Assembly (NCBI GenBank): GCA_003112755.1
Contig: BFBT01000007.1
Span: forward strand, 1-22,999
DNA: 22,999 bases
Reading direction: 5' to 3'
Origin: Lawsonibacter asaccharolyticus
GTDB taxonomy: Bacteria; Bacillota; Clostridia; Oscillospirales; Oscillospiraceae
Shown here: positions 13,814 to 21,385 of the stretch, one piece after another
How the letters are laid out: each line of letters starts with the position of its first letter
Numbering within the stretch: the first letter of the stretch is position 1
Made by a program: the position numbers and the translations under genes
The notes under the pieces: model-generated
Database searches by the model: none
Told to the model about the DNA's origin: nothing
Seen by the model: the letters and a program-made list of their open reading frames with translations, nothing else

Positions 13814-14557
13814 ATGTGGATAGTTATTTTAGTGGCAGTCATCGCAGTACTACTCATTCTTTACATTAAGTTCTATAACCGTTTGCAGCGGCTTTCCGTC
13901 AAGGTGCAGGAAGGCAGCGCGGGCATTGATGTTGCTTTGGAGAAACGCTACGATATGCTGTCGGAAGAAATTGAGGCAGTAAAAAAGTATCTGGCGCATG
14001 AGTATCAGATCTACACAGAAGTCACATCTACCCGCGCAGGGAAAGAACTGAACGAAAGCATATTTCAGGAAAAGAAACAACTGTCTGAGGAAGCGGTCAA
14101 AGCAATCAGCGAGACGATTGCCGAACAGCAAAAGCAGATGGAAACAATCCGGCAGCAGTTGGATCAGCAGCGAGGGCAGGATAACTCTCTTGGAGCGGAA
14201 ACACCAGGTATGGGAGGCGACGGGCTGCTCGGACATCAGGTAAGCCTGGATCGGAAACTTGGCTTGCTTACTTCCGCCCAGCTGGGACTCACCGGGGTCA
14301 ACTCTGCCATCAATGCACTGGCTGAGCAATACCCAACTCTTTATTCCTATGCGTCCATGCAGCAATTTTCAGCAGGATATTTTGACGCAGAAGAACACTT
14401 ACAAGCGGCGAGACGGTTGTACAACTCTAATGTATCTTTGTATAACCAGAGAATTAACACATTTCCTTATCTGCTTTTAGCAAAACTTCATGGTATGAAA
14501 GAAGCGAAGTTTTATACTGTGGAAGAAAAGAAAAAAGACTTTAAGGTGCAGTTTTGA
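13814..14557 (+). CDS. lemA: LemA family membrane protein
   Basis: An intact 247-residue protein. It starts MWIVILVAVIAVLLILYIKF, the single N-terminal membrane anchor typical of LemA, followed directly by YNRLQRLSVKVQEGSAGIDV, the hallmark N.L......V.....I.V.L..R, and a long helical region. The C-terminus contains NSAINALAEQYPTLYSYASM, then RRLYNSNVSLYNQRINTFPY, the conserved Y-N-x-x-V-x-x-Y-N-x-x-I-x-x-F-P signature. A large insert in the middle (QLDQQRGQDNSLGAETPGMG) makes it longer than most. GGGAGGG precedes the ATG at 13814; the earlier ATG at 13796 lies within the leader and lacks one. It overlaps or closely abuts the DUF3137 gene. The biochemical role of LemA is unsettled; envelope-stress functions have been proposed. 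Confidence 0.9.
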   Translation: MWIVILVAVIAVLLILYIKFYNRLQRLSVKVQEGSAGIDVALEKRYDMLSEEIEAVKKYLAHEYQIYTEVTSTRAGKELNESIFQEKKQLSEEAVKAISETIAEQQKQMETIRQQLDQQRGQDNSLGAETPGMGGDGLLGHQVSLDRKLGLLTSAQLGLTGVNSAINALAEQYPTLYSYASMQQFSAGYFDAEEHLQAARRLYNSNVSLYNQRINTFPYLLLAKLHGMKEAKFYTVEEKKKDFKVQF

Positions 14558-14577
14558 GAAGAAAGGAAAAAAGATGT

Positions 14578-15564
14578 ATGAAAATGGTGGAACAAAATAT
14601 CAGCGGTGTCAAGCTGGAACAGTTGCGGCAGAACGCTGTTAAAAAGCATAAGATTCTGCGGAAGCTGCTCCCGGTGTGCCTGATTTTATTTATAGGATTG
14701 ACACTGGTAAAAAACGATTTTTGTTTTGTCTCCATCAGTGAATATGGCTTTGGAGACCCAGCAACTCAGGGGGCCTTTTGGGGTCTGATCGGAGGCATGA
14801 TGCTCAGTGTGATTTTTGCGGGTGCTGTTTTTGGTTTTTACTATATGCTGGTCTATAAAAAAGCTTATGACCTCTTTTGTATCAATTTCAAAAACAAATA
14901 TGTGTTGGACACTCTCCGACAACTGCCGGATTTTTCCGAACTGCGCTACAATGCCGGAGGCGGTCTTTCTTATGAGGAAATGAACCGTTTAAAGTTAATC
15001 CCCGGAGGCCAGTCGGTCTTTTATCAATCGTCGGATGAACTGTCCGGCAAGCTGGATGGAGTCCCCTTCCGGGCTGTCAATGTCTGCACTGGCGAAAAAG
15101 TTTCCGCAAGAAGTTCTACCCCCAAAATTCTATTTGAGGGACAGGTCATTGTTTTTTCCTATTTTGATAATCGGAAGATCAGTGAGGGTTTTGTCCAGGT
15201 GTTTTCCAAAAAAGCTCTGTCTAAACTCAGGGAAACCAGAGTCCCGTTGCCAATTCAGACAGAAAACAGTGTATTCAATGAAAATTTTGCGGTGTTTGCA
15301 GAGAACGAGCAGAATGCTTTTTACATTCTGACCCCCCAGGTGATGGAGCAGATTACAGCTTTTCAGGAAGCTATGGAAGGAAACATTTATCTTTCCTTTT
15401 CTGAAAAATCTCTATATGTAACTTGCAGCCAGCTTCGCAACCCTTTTCATATTTATATAGATATTCCTGTTGAAGAACAGCGTCAAAAGATTGCCGGCGA
15501 TACGGCGATTCTCCGCAGTGCAAAGGAAATTCTCATAAGAGCCGGACAAAGCAGTCCGAAATAA
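14578..15564 (+). CDS. DUF3137 membrane protein
   Basis: An intact 328-residue protein. Two hydrophobic segments near the N-terminus (KLLPVCLILFIGLTLVKND and GLIGGMMLSVIFAGAVFGFY) are followed by a cytosolic or surface domain with YDLFCINFKNKYVLDTLRQL, SYEEMNRLKLIPGGQSVFYQ and FEGQVIVFSYFDNRKISEGF, matching DUF3137 as I know it. DUF3137 genes are frequently next to lemA, which supports the assignment. The ATG at 14578 follows AAAGGAAAAAAG; the nominal TTG start at 14554 overlaps the lemA end. Function is unknown. Codon use and GC are even with lemA, and no indels are seen across both genes, unlike the surroundings. Confidence 0.85.
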   Translation: MKMVEQNISGVKLEQLRQNAVKKHKILRKLLPVCLILFIGLTLVKNDFCFVSISEYGFGDPATQGAFWGLIGGMMLSVIFAGAVFGFYYMLVYKKAYDLFCINFKNKYVLDTLRQLPDFSELRYNAGGGLSYEEMNRLKLIPGGQSVFYQSSDELSGKLDGVPFRAVNVCTGEKVSARSSTPKILFEGQVIVFSYFDNRKISEGFVQVFSKKALSKLRETRVPLPIQTENSVFNENFAVFAENEQNAFYILTPQVMEQITAFQEAMEGNIYLSFSEKSLYVTCSQLRNPFHIYIDIPVEEQRQKIAGDTAILRSAKEILIRAGQSSPK

Positions 15565-15595
15565 GAAGGCAGTCCTTGAAAGGCGGTAGTATCAT

Positions 15596-16519
15596 ATGGG
15601 ATGTACAATTGTGTTCGTTATCCTGCTGTTATTGGAATGGGCATCCTCTGTTTTCTGACGGGGGATATGGCGGCTTTTATCGCCCTGTCCGCTACTTTAG
15701 TCGTAGGGCTTGGTCTTGCCGGTATTCTGTATCATATCTATAAATCGAAGCAAAGACGGATGGAGAAGTATAATCCCCTATCCCCTACATTGCGCTGGAT
15801 GAATGCCGCAGGGTCGATCCTGATTGCAGCAAGTCAACATACAAATTTTCATCTGCTGGCTGGCTGGCGGTACAATAACGAATTTGACCGGGAAAGTATT
15901 AAAACAATGCTGTGGGATTATTGGGGCATTCAAGGACATGAGACAGCTATAAAGGAAATGCGCAGCCTGATCGACGAGGGAATGCGTGCCAGCTATCGGA
16001 GGAAAATGGAACTCTTGTCGCATAAATATAAGGATGCTACAGAAGTCCAGCTCATTGAGGAGGCCCGCAAAACCAATCCAAACGCAGATGAGGACAGCTA
16101 TCTGCCGAAAATGCTGATGGCCTGGCGGCGCTATGGGGAAAATGCCCTGTTAGGCTGGGACATGGGACGTTGCGCATATATCACGCAATGTTGCTATCTG
16201 GCAGGTTATATCAGTATGCAGGAAATGCTGGATCTGTGCGTGGATGCCGGGATGAAGGCACAGTCCTTTTTTCAGAATTGGAAGAAATGATGGAGAGCTA
16301 TCTGCTGGGCGCCAGTTCTGGCAGCATGAGGATAAGAATGACCCAAAATCCATGACGGCAGAACGATGGAAGCTATATGAACAGCTCTGGCAAGGAAAAA
16401 AGCCGTTCCAGGGTTCTCCGTACCTCGCTGTCCCATTCGACCAGCCCCTCTCCAAAGAGGTTATTACCAATGAATACGGTATTCTGCCGGAATACCAAAA
16501 ATATTATAATCATGGATAG
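15596..16519 (+). pseudogene. DUF1266 protein with C-terminal frameshifts
   Basis: The third gene of the trio, about 305 residues when restored. It has an N-terminal membrane segment (MAAFIALSATLVVGLGLAGI) and a domain with FHLLAGWRYNNEFDRESIKT and WGIQGHETAIKEMRSLIDEG. It continues ENALLGWDMGRCAYITQCCY LAGYIS, the G-W-D-x-x-R motif of DUF1266. Near 16272, at a run of six Ts, the frame shifts to SELEEMMESYLLGA, and at about 16310 again to QFWQHEDKNDPKSMTAERWK and onwards to YQKYYNHG, stop at 16517-16519. The exact N-terminus is uncertain: the ATG at 15596 gives MGCTIVFVILLLLEWA and then needs a shift into the main frame, while 15601 is in frame but lacks good spacing. DUF1266 function is unknown. 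Confidence 0.75.
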
Positions 16520-16581
16520 TTAGCTTTCGGTACAGAGTAAGCATGATAGAAGTGTGTACAAATACTTTGGAAATGCTAAAT

Positions 16582-16740
16582 TTGACTATTAAGTAATTGG
16601 AAAATCTTTTCAGGAACGAAATGCACACGTATATGGTCTAACAGCCATGTATGTGTGCTCTGGGAGGCGGAACGGCGGATTGCCAGATGGAGCAACCCGC
16701 CGTTTTTGCGTCACTGCGCCCCGTCCAAGGGACTGCGCCC
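16582..16740 (+). repeat. 3' cargo module, copy 2, truncated by the IS
   Basis: It begins TTGACTATTAAGTAATTGGA (compare 8584) and continues with a stretch very similar to 9519-9640, including the terminator. It ends abruptly at 16740, where the IS256-type element begins. The gene-free stretch 16520-16852 consists of this module plus the IS leader. Confidence 0.65.
16672..16707 (+). terminator. Intrinsic terminator of the 3' module (copy 2)
   Basis: ACGGCGG pairs with CCGCCGT with the same inner TTGC/GCAA pairing and CAGATGGA loop as at 9569-9604, followed by TTTTT. It would end the LemA operon transcript. Confidence 0.7.
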
Positions 16741-16788
16741 GATAATGTAAGATAAGTTGCGCAAATTGAATAGAGGATAAAAAGAGAC

Positions 16789-16854
16789 ATGGTTTGCAGA
16801 CCTCTGGTAGAATGAAGTTACCACACACCATTCTGAAAGGAGTCTGTAAACCAT
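16789..16854 (+). repeat. Leader hairpin of the IS over the transposase start
   Basis: ATGGTTTGCAGAC (16789-16801) and GTCTGTAAACCAT (16842-16854) are complementary except at one position. The right arm starts in the AAAGGAG ribosome binding site and ends in the start codon. Transcripts entering from outside would fold and mask translation initiation. Confidence 0.55.
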
Positions 16855-18043
16855 GTCCGAGAAGATTGTACAACTGAACGAGGAAGTAATCAAGGGTCAG
16901 CTCAAAGAATTGGTCCGTGGCAGCGTAGAAGAAACGCTGAATGAACTGCTGGAGCAGGAAGCGGAGAAGCTGACCCAGGCTGCCCGCTACGAGCGCAACG
17001 AAGCTCGCCAGGGCTACCGCAGCGGTCACTACGACCGGAACCTTACCACTACCTCTGGAGATGTCACGCTCCACGTACCTCGTCTCAAGGGCGTTTCTTT
17101 TGAGACGGCCATCATTGAGCGGTATCGCCGCCGGGAGAGCAGCGTGGAGGAAGCCCTCATTGAGATGTACCTTGCCGGCGTCTCTGTGCGCCGTGTGGAG
17201 GACATTACCGAGGCCCTGTGGGGCAGCAAGGTATCTCCGGCCACCATCAGTGAGCTGAACAAGAAAGCCTATGTCCACATTGAGGACTGGCGGAATCGCC
17301 CTTTACAAGGCGGCAAATATCCGTATGTCTATGTGGACGGCATCTACTTGCGGCGCAACTGGGGCGGAGAGTATGAAAATGTCGCGATTTTGGTTGCAAT
17401 CGCGGTAAATGAGGACGGATACCGTGAGGTTTTAGGTGCTGCCGAGGGCATGAAAGAAGACAAGGCCAGCTGGGTGAATTTCTTTCAGTGGCTCAAAAGC
17501 AGAGGATTGGACGGCGTGAAACTCGTTGTTGGGGACAAGTGTCTGGGAATGCTGGAAGCCGCGGGAGAAGTATTTCCTGACGCCAAATACCAGCGCTGTA
17601 CGGTCCATTTTTACCGGAATGTGTTTCCCGTTGTTCCTCGCTCCAAAGTAAAATTAGTGGCCAAGATGCTCAAGGCGATCCACGCTCAGGAAAGCAAGAA
17701 GGCCGCCCGTGAAAAGGCTAAAGCTGTGGTAACCCAGTTGAGGGAAATGAAACTGAAAGAGGCCGCCAGGAAGGTGGAGGACAGTGTTGAGGAGACGCTG
17801 ACCTACTGTGATTTTCCCTATGAGCACTGGACCCGGATTCGCACCAACAATGTGATTGAGCGGCTGAACCGGGAAATCCGCCGCAGGACCCGCGTGGTGG
17901 GGACCTTTCCGGACGGCAGCTCTGCCCTCATGCTGGTTTGCGCCCGGCTGCGCCATGTGGCAGGAACCCAGTGGGGCAACAAGAAGTACATGAATATGAA
18001 GCACTTAGAGGCGGCTTTAGAATACGCCTCTATTGCCGGCTGA
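16853..18043 (+). CDS. IS256-family DDE transposase, intact
   Basis: A 396-residue transposase of normal length for the family. The N-terminal helical DNA-binding part (MSEKIVQLNEEVIKGQLKEL, then ARYERNEARQGYRSGHYDRN) is followed by the RNase-H-like catalytic core. The likely catalytic triad is Asp162 (YPYVYVDGIYLRR), Asp228 (KLVVGDKCLGM) and Glu336 (TNNVIERLNREIRRRT). The C/H signature QRCTVHFYRNV lies between the second Asp and the Glu. AAAGGAG is ten bases before the ATG. The frame is clean throughout, so the protein is probably active. It cuts and pastes its own element through a circular intermediate, as known for the family. A leader hairpin covers the start codon. Confidence 0.95.
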   Translation: MSEKIVQLNEEVIKGQLKELVRGSVEETLNELLEQEAEKLTQAARYERNEARQGYRSGHYDRNLTTTSGDVTLHVPRLKGVSFETAIIERYRRRESSVEEALIEMYLAGVSVRRVEDITEALWGSKVSPATISELNKKAYVHIEDWRNRPLQGGKYPYVYVDGIYLRRNWGGEYENVAILVAIAVNEDGYREVLGAAEGMKEDKASWVNFFQWLKSRGLDGVKLVVGDKCLGMLEAAGEVFPDAKYQRCTVHFYRNVFPVVPRSKVKLVAKMLKAIHAQESKKAAREKAKAVVTQLREMKLKEAARKVEDSVEETLTYCDFPYEHWTRIRTNNVIERLNREIRRRTRVVGTFPDGSSALMLVCARLRHVAGTQWGNKKYMNMKHLEAALEYASIAG

Positions 18044-18096
18044 CCTCATCCAGCCAGAGTCTGCAAACCAATTTGCGCATAATTCTTGACAGTACC

Positions 18097-18330
18097 GGAC
18101 ACAGTACACAGACCTGCAAGCGGGCCTTGCGGGAGCTGGAGGACGCCGGACTGATCCTGCGGGTGCGTCAGGGAATTGGAGCGCCGAACAGGATTTATGT
18201 GCTGGTGCCGAAGAAGCGGATTGAAGAAAATCCTGCGGCACGGTATAATGAAAAGTAAGAAATCCTCGCCGCCATACAGCGAGGAACGCCGGGAGGCGGC
18301 GAGGGAACACGATCTCATAGAAAGGATGAA
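18097..18330 (+). repeat. 5' cargo module, copy 3
   Basis: Closely matches 7957-8170: the end of the RepA-type gene (STQTCKRALRELEDAGLILR, then IYVLVPKKRIEENPAARYNE), the TTGAAG/TATAAT promoter, and the PPYSEERREAA segment with a 12-base internal deletion. One base fewer in the AAGCGG run removes the normal stop and extends the winged-helix reading by a dozen residues. Its 5' end is cut by the IS. Confidence 0.8.
18221..18249 (+). promoter_or_regulatory. Cargo promoter inside the repeated 5' module (copy 3)
   Basis: TTGAAG (18221-18226) and TATAAT (18244-18249), 17 bases apart, the same as at 8078-8106. The boxes are identical although nearby bases differ. Confidence 0.7.
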
Positions 18331-18337
18331 GAAATAA
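18248..18337 (+). CDS. Short ORF MKSKKSSPPYSEERREAA (copy 3)
   Basis: A 29-residue reading ending REHDLIERMKK. Compared with copy 1, four residues (RKFA) are missing. Its stop overlaps the next start as TAATG. As in copy 1, its ATG overlaps the promoter -10, so expression would need upstream transcription. It is probably a remnant. Confidence 0.3.
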   Translation: MKSKKSSPPYSEERREAAREHDLIERMKK

Positions 18338-18465
18338 TGGAGAGTTGTTCTTGCGGTAAATATCAATATGGAGATGAAGTAAAAACTTCCAAACTCTGCT
18401 TGGCAATATGTGAAAGAGGGATTTATGGGTACAGTTTAGACATATATAAGTTTGCTTGTGAATGA
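18337..18465 (+). pseudogene. Truncated cargo gene (42 aa)
   Basis: An AT-rich reading MESCSCGKYQYGDEVKTSKL, then CLAICERGIYGYSLDIYKFA and CE before a stop where the next module copy begins. A weak GGATGAAG precedes the ATG. It looks like the 5' end of an acquired gene, possibly another immunity gene, cut off by the repeat at 18463. The family is not identifiable. Confidence 0.4.
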
Positions 18466-18545
18466 CTGCGCCATACAGCAAGGAACGCTGGGAGGCGGCG
18501 AGGAAGTTTGCGAGGAAACATAATAGCGTTGTGAAGTTATCTAAA
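18463..18545 (+). repeat. 5' cargo module, copy 5 (PYSEERR segment only)
   Basis: TGACTGCGCCATACAGCAAG and what follows correspond to 8765-8846 with scattered changes; it encodes APYSKERWEAARKFARKHN. It precedes the small secreted-protein remnant at 18563. Confidence 0.6.
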
Positions 18546-18562
18546 AGAACAGGGAGCAATGT

Positions 18563-18794
18563 ATGAAAAGAAAAATCTTATGGGGAGTTATGGCCTCTTT
18601 TATGATCATAGCGATAGCCTTGATGACGATCATGCTTATCCGAATGGCCCAAATGACCGTTCCTGGATCATCGGTGTGTCCCCGTCGGGGCCATATTACG
18701 ATGGCCTGTATATTGATCTGGTACAGGAAGCGGATCATCAGAGCTATGTGATTTAGGATGCCTTTTCATTGATGAGCACGGAGACATTTGTTGA
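18563..18794 (+). pseudogene. Small membrane or secreted protein remnant
   Basis: MKRKILWGVMASFMIIAIAL then MTIMLIRMAQMT is a signal anchor. Near 18655 the frame shifts to SWIIGVSPSGPYYDGLYIDL and VQEADHQSYVI, and a further shift would give GCLFIDEHGDIC, ending at 18794. AGGGAG precedes the ATG at 18563. A terminator follows. It is probably a truncated cargo gene of about 75 residues; the family is unknown. Confidence 0.45.
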
Positions 18795-18822
18795 CAGAAC
18801 ATAATAGGACAGATAATTTTAG

Positions 18823-18852
18823 GCCGGCTTTCGTGCAGAAAGTCGGCTTTTA
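18823..18852 (+). terminator. Intrinsic terminator
   Basis: GCCGGCTTTC (18823-18832) and GAAAGTCGGC (18838-18847) pair with one G-U around GTGCA and are followed by TTTTA. It closes the plus-strand cargo region. Confidence 0.7.
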
Positions 18853-18940
18853 TATCTCCGATATTGCGGGTGCACCGTCTCATTATGTGCTAGGATATAT
18901 TGAATGACCGTACCTCACCTCGTCATGTGACTTTATGTAG

Positions 18941-18979
18941 ACAAAGAAAACCTACACCACATAGTTGAGTGGTGTAGGT
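18941..18979 (-). terminator. Terminator of the right-hand minus-strand operon
   Basis: ACCTACACCAC (18950-18960) and GTGGTGTAGGT (18969-18979) are perfect complements with an 8-base loop. On the minus strand the stem is followed by TTTTCTTTG. It lies about 110 bases beyond the stop of the 525-aa gene. Confidence 0.7.
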
Positions 18980-19089
18980 GTATGTTCGTTTGAATCAAGG
19001 CAACAGTCTGGTAATATTTTGAACACACAGTATGTTCGTCAGTTAAGTAAAGTTCCCTACGATAGATTCTCGAATTATATAGAAAATGC

Positions 19090-20667
19090 TTAGGTAAGCG
19101 AAGAACGTAAATGTCCTGGCAGACTGCCAATCACTACATGAGAGGTTTTGTCATCCCAAAAGAAATAAATTCGCAGACAATAGAGCGCATTGTGGCTGAC
19201 GCCCTTTTTCAAGTGCCGCTCCAGCAGCCGCCGTTTTCCCCCATAGGTGATGTAATATTCATCTCCCTGCTCCAGGATATCGCTGCCCTCCCCAAAGCCG
19301 CACTCGCTTAGGCCAGGATCAACCGCGCTACAACGCTGTAAAAAGGCGTCCCGGTTGATCCGGCCCTTCCGGTAATCATAGTAGTCCTCCGCCAGCAGGA
19401 TCAGGCAACGATAGACCATGGATGGGTTTTGATAGACGGCAGATTTCAGGGCACGGACTGCCCTCGGATGCAAATAGAGACGGTCCGGATAATACTGCTC
19501 CACCCATTTTGCCATTTGCTCATAGGTCAAATCGACCGGAGGCCGTTCTGTTTTCCCGTGCTTTAACCGGGCGATTTCCCGTCTCTGACGGTCCATCATT
19601 TCCGCCATGGCCGTCATCTGCTTTTGAAGCGCCTGACTGTCCTCCCGACAAGCTGCCATATCGGCGTAGTATGTCTCGGCCAACGCCTTATATTCTTCCT
19701 TGGATTCATATACCCGGCGCAGCTGCTCCCGACACTGTGCCAGCAATTCCTCCGTGCTTTCCTCCGTACTGGCGGAGAGCATACGGGCCTGCTCCGCTTC
19801 TATGTAAAACCGAACGCCAAACCTGTTCCAATCAATGACCTGCGCGACGCTTGCAGGTGAATCGCTTTTTCCAGCTCCTTTTCAAATTCGCCGGGGTAAA
19901 AATTCCTTTTGATGGTTTGAGCTGTGTAGAGCGGATGTTTGTAGGGGTCATCTGCTTCAAAATCAATCGAACTGGGCCAGTAGATACGGACGGCGCCACC
20001 AAAGCAGGACCACTCGTCCTCAACGATCCGGCTAAGCTCATAGGTTGCATCCCAGTCTATAACCATTACATGGGCGCTGTCAACCAGAGCTGCGGCCAGT
20101 TTCCATCCGTCCACTAAATATCCGTTCTGACCAAGCGCAGGATTTTTGGCTTGAGAAATCAGGACAACGGGCAGCCGTCGGTCCTCGGCACACAAGAGGC
20201 CATCAGTTTACTGACTTTGTGCGTTGAAATATGCTGGGGCTCTGTCGAGAGCCGGAGGCCATCATTCAGGCCAACCTCGTCTATCAGCTGGCGCACAAAT
20301 ACCGGCGACCTGGGCACAGGCTTTGCCTTGGAGCCAGGCTCGCGGAGAAAAACGGTTTCCCGGACCGCAAGGAGCAGGCTGTGACGATATGGCTTGATCT
20401 CAGCCTCAACAGTGTCCCGGATGCCGCTTTCAAATACAGAGGAACGAAGGGTGAAAAAGTGTTCCTCCGGCTGGTAAATCACCGCAACAGACCGTCCTTT
20501 TTTCGTTGACCCGCTCACAGTCGCCGGAAACTCCGGGAGCGGAATGCAGTCGATGACTTCCCTGCGCATCCAGCATAGAGGATCCACGCCGCAGCCATAA
20601 ATTTTTCGTCATTGATTCCGTCTATTTCGGAGCCAATCCATGCCGCAAACTGATAGATGTTTTTCAT
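19090..20667 (-). pseudogene. Multidomain protein of about 525 aa, unrecognised, three frameshifts
   Basis: Restored from MKNIYQFAAWIGSEIDGIND at 20667 (GGAG nine bases upstream). Frames change near 20565 (to REVIDCIPLPEFPATVSGST), near 20185 (to AEDRRLPVVLISQAKNPALG) and near 19835 (to AQVIDWNRFGVRFYIEAEQA). The N-terminal half contains LAAALVDSAHVMVIDWDATY and GGAVRIYWPSSIDFEADDPY, an alpha/beta domain. A coiled coil follows (about residues 280-360, including ALQKQMTAMAEMMDRQRREI). The last 60 residues read DEYYITYGGKRRLLERHLKK, LRIYFFWDDKTSHVVIGSLP and GHL, a compact beta-rich domain reminiscent of RelE/HigB-like folds (impression only). No enzyme motif is certain. It is the last gene of a three-gene operon with a terminator. 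No nonsense codons are seen, so it may be functional if the indels are sequence errors. Confidence 0.6.
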
Positions 20668-20853
20668 TGTCGTTTTCTCCCTAATGGTAACAACCGACCT
20701 GTACGTCATTCCCCTCACTTGCTATTATTTTACTACACATGATCTCAAAATCATAGGTATTTGTTGAAAAACCCCGGCTACTCAACGTAAAACCTCGACA
20801 AGACGCTCCAATCTGGCTGCGAAATAGGTTGCTGCCTTATTCCCGATTCTCAT

Positions 20854-21319
20854 TCAAGAAATCCCGGAATATTTGTTATAATACTCCCTGTCTTGCAGCT
20901 TGTTAATCAGTGGGATAACACGACGGCACAGTTCCGCCTCCTCTGCTGGCACATGGCGGTTGTCATGTGTTCCTCCACGATTTTTAGGTCCCGTACATCA
21001 TGGTATATTTCATCAATCAGGCAGTAAAAGAGACTATCAGCGTCCGCAAAGTATTCATAGTTTCCGTCTATGTCTGGCCGAACTACTCCAAATTTTGAGG
21101 ACACCAGAAATCAAAATAATGATGCCCATGAATATACGAACCAAATGCCCGTAAAACATATCGATTTTTTCCATCTCTGTCGCCTCAACAAAGACTTTTC
21201 TCGGCTTCATTTCATCTTCGCGGGCTGTTGATGCAAGCAATCCCCAAAATCAGTTCTTCTCTCGACAAATTTTTATATAGGTCTATCCCCAACAGTGTCT
21301 CTTTCGTATTTTTGTCCAT
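20854..21319 (-). pseudogene. Protein of about 150 aa, unrecognised, three frameshifts
   Basis: Starts MDKNTKETLLGIDLYKNLSR then EELILGIACINSPR at 21319, with AGAAAGG eight bases upstream. Frame changes follow near 21225 (EDEMKPRKVFVEATEMEKID and FYGHLVRIFMGIIILISGVL), near 21095 (KFGVVRPDIDGNYEYFADAD, then LFYCLIDEIYHDVRDLKIVE) and near 20945 (EEAELCRRVIPLINKLQDRE, ending YSGIS). The central LVRIFMGIIILISGVLKFGV is hydrophobic enough for one membrane span. It lies 66 bases after the zinc-ribbon gene and about 190 bases before the 525-aa gene, all on one strand, so the three are probably one operon. The family is unknown. Confidence 0.5.
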
Positions 21320-21385
21320 TGTGTTGCACCTTTCTAAATTGGAGATTTTATTCAGATGTGCCCGGTGAGTTTGGAAGAAAACTCA

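Larger units (their letters stand above)
16741..18096 (+). mobile_element. IS256-family insertion sequence
   Basis: An intact element of about 1356 bp. The left end GATAATGTAAGATAAGTTGC and the right end read on the other strand, GGTACTGTCAAGAATTATGC, both run on into GCAAATTG: an imperfect terminal inverted repeat of about 28 bp with the inner ten bases (TGCGCAAATTG) identical. One transposase gene fills the interior. The bases outside the two ends (ACTGCGCCC on the left, GGACACAG on the right) do not match, so no 8-9 bp target duplication is visible. The left flank is the 3' cargo module and the right flank is the interior of the RepA-type gene. Confidence 0.85.

Noticed and set aside
16733..18104. 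Target-site duplication flanking the IS256-type element
   Set aside because: The eight to nine bases on each side do not match by eye.
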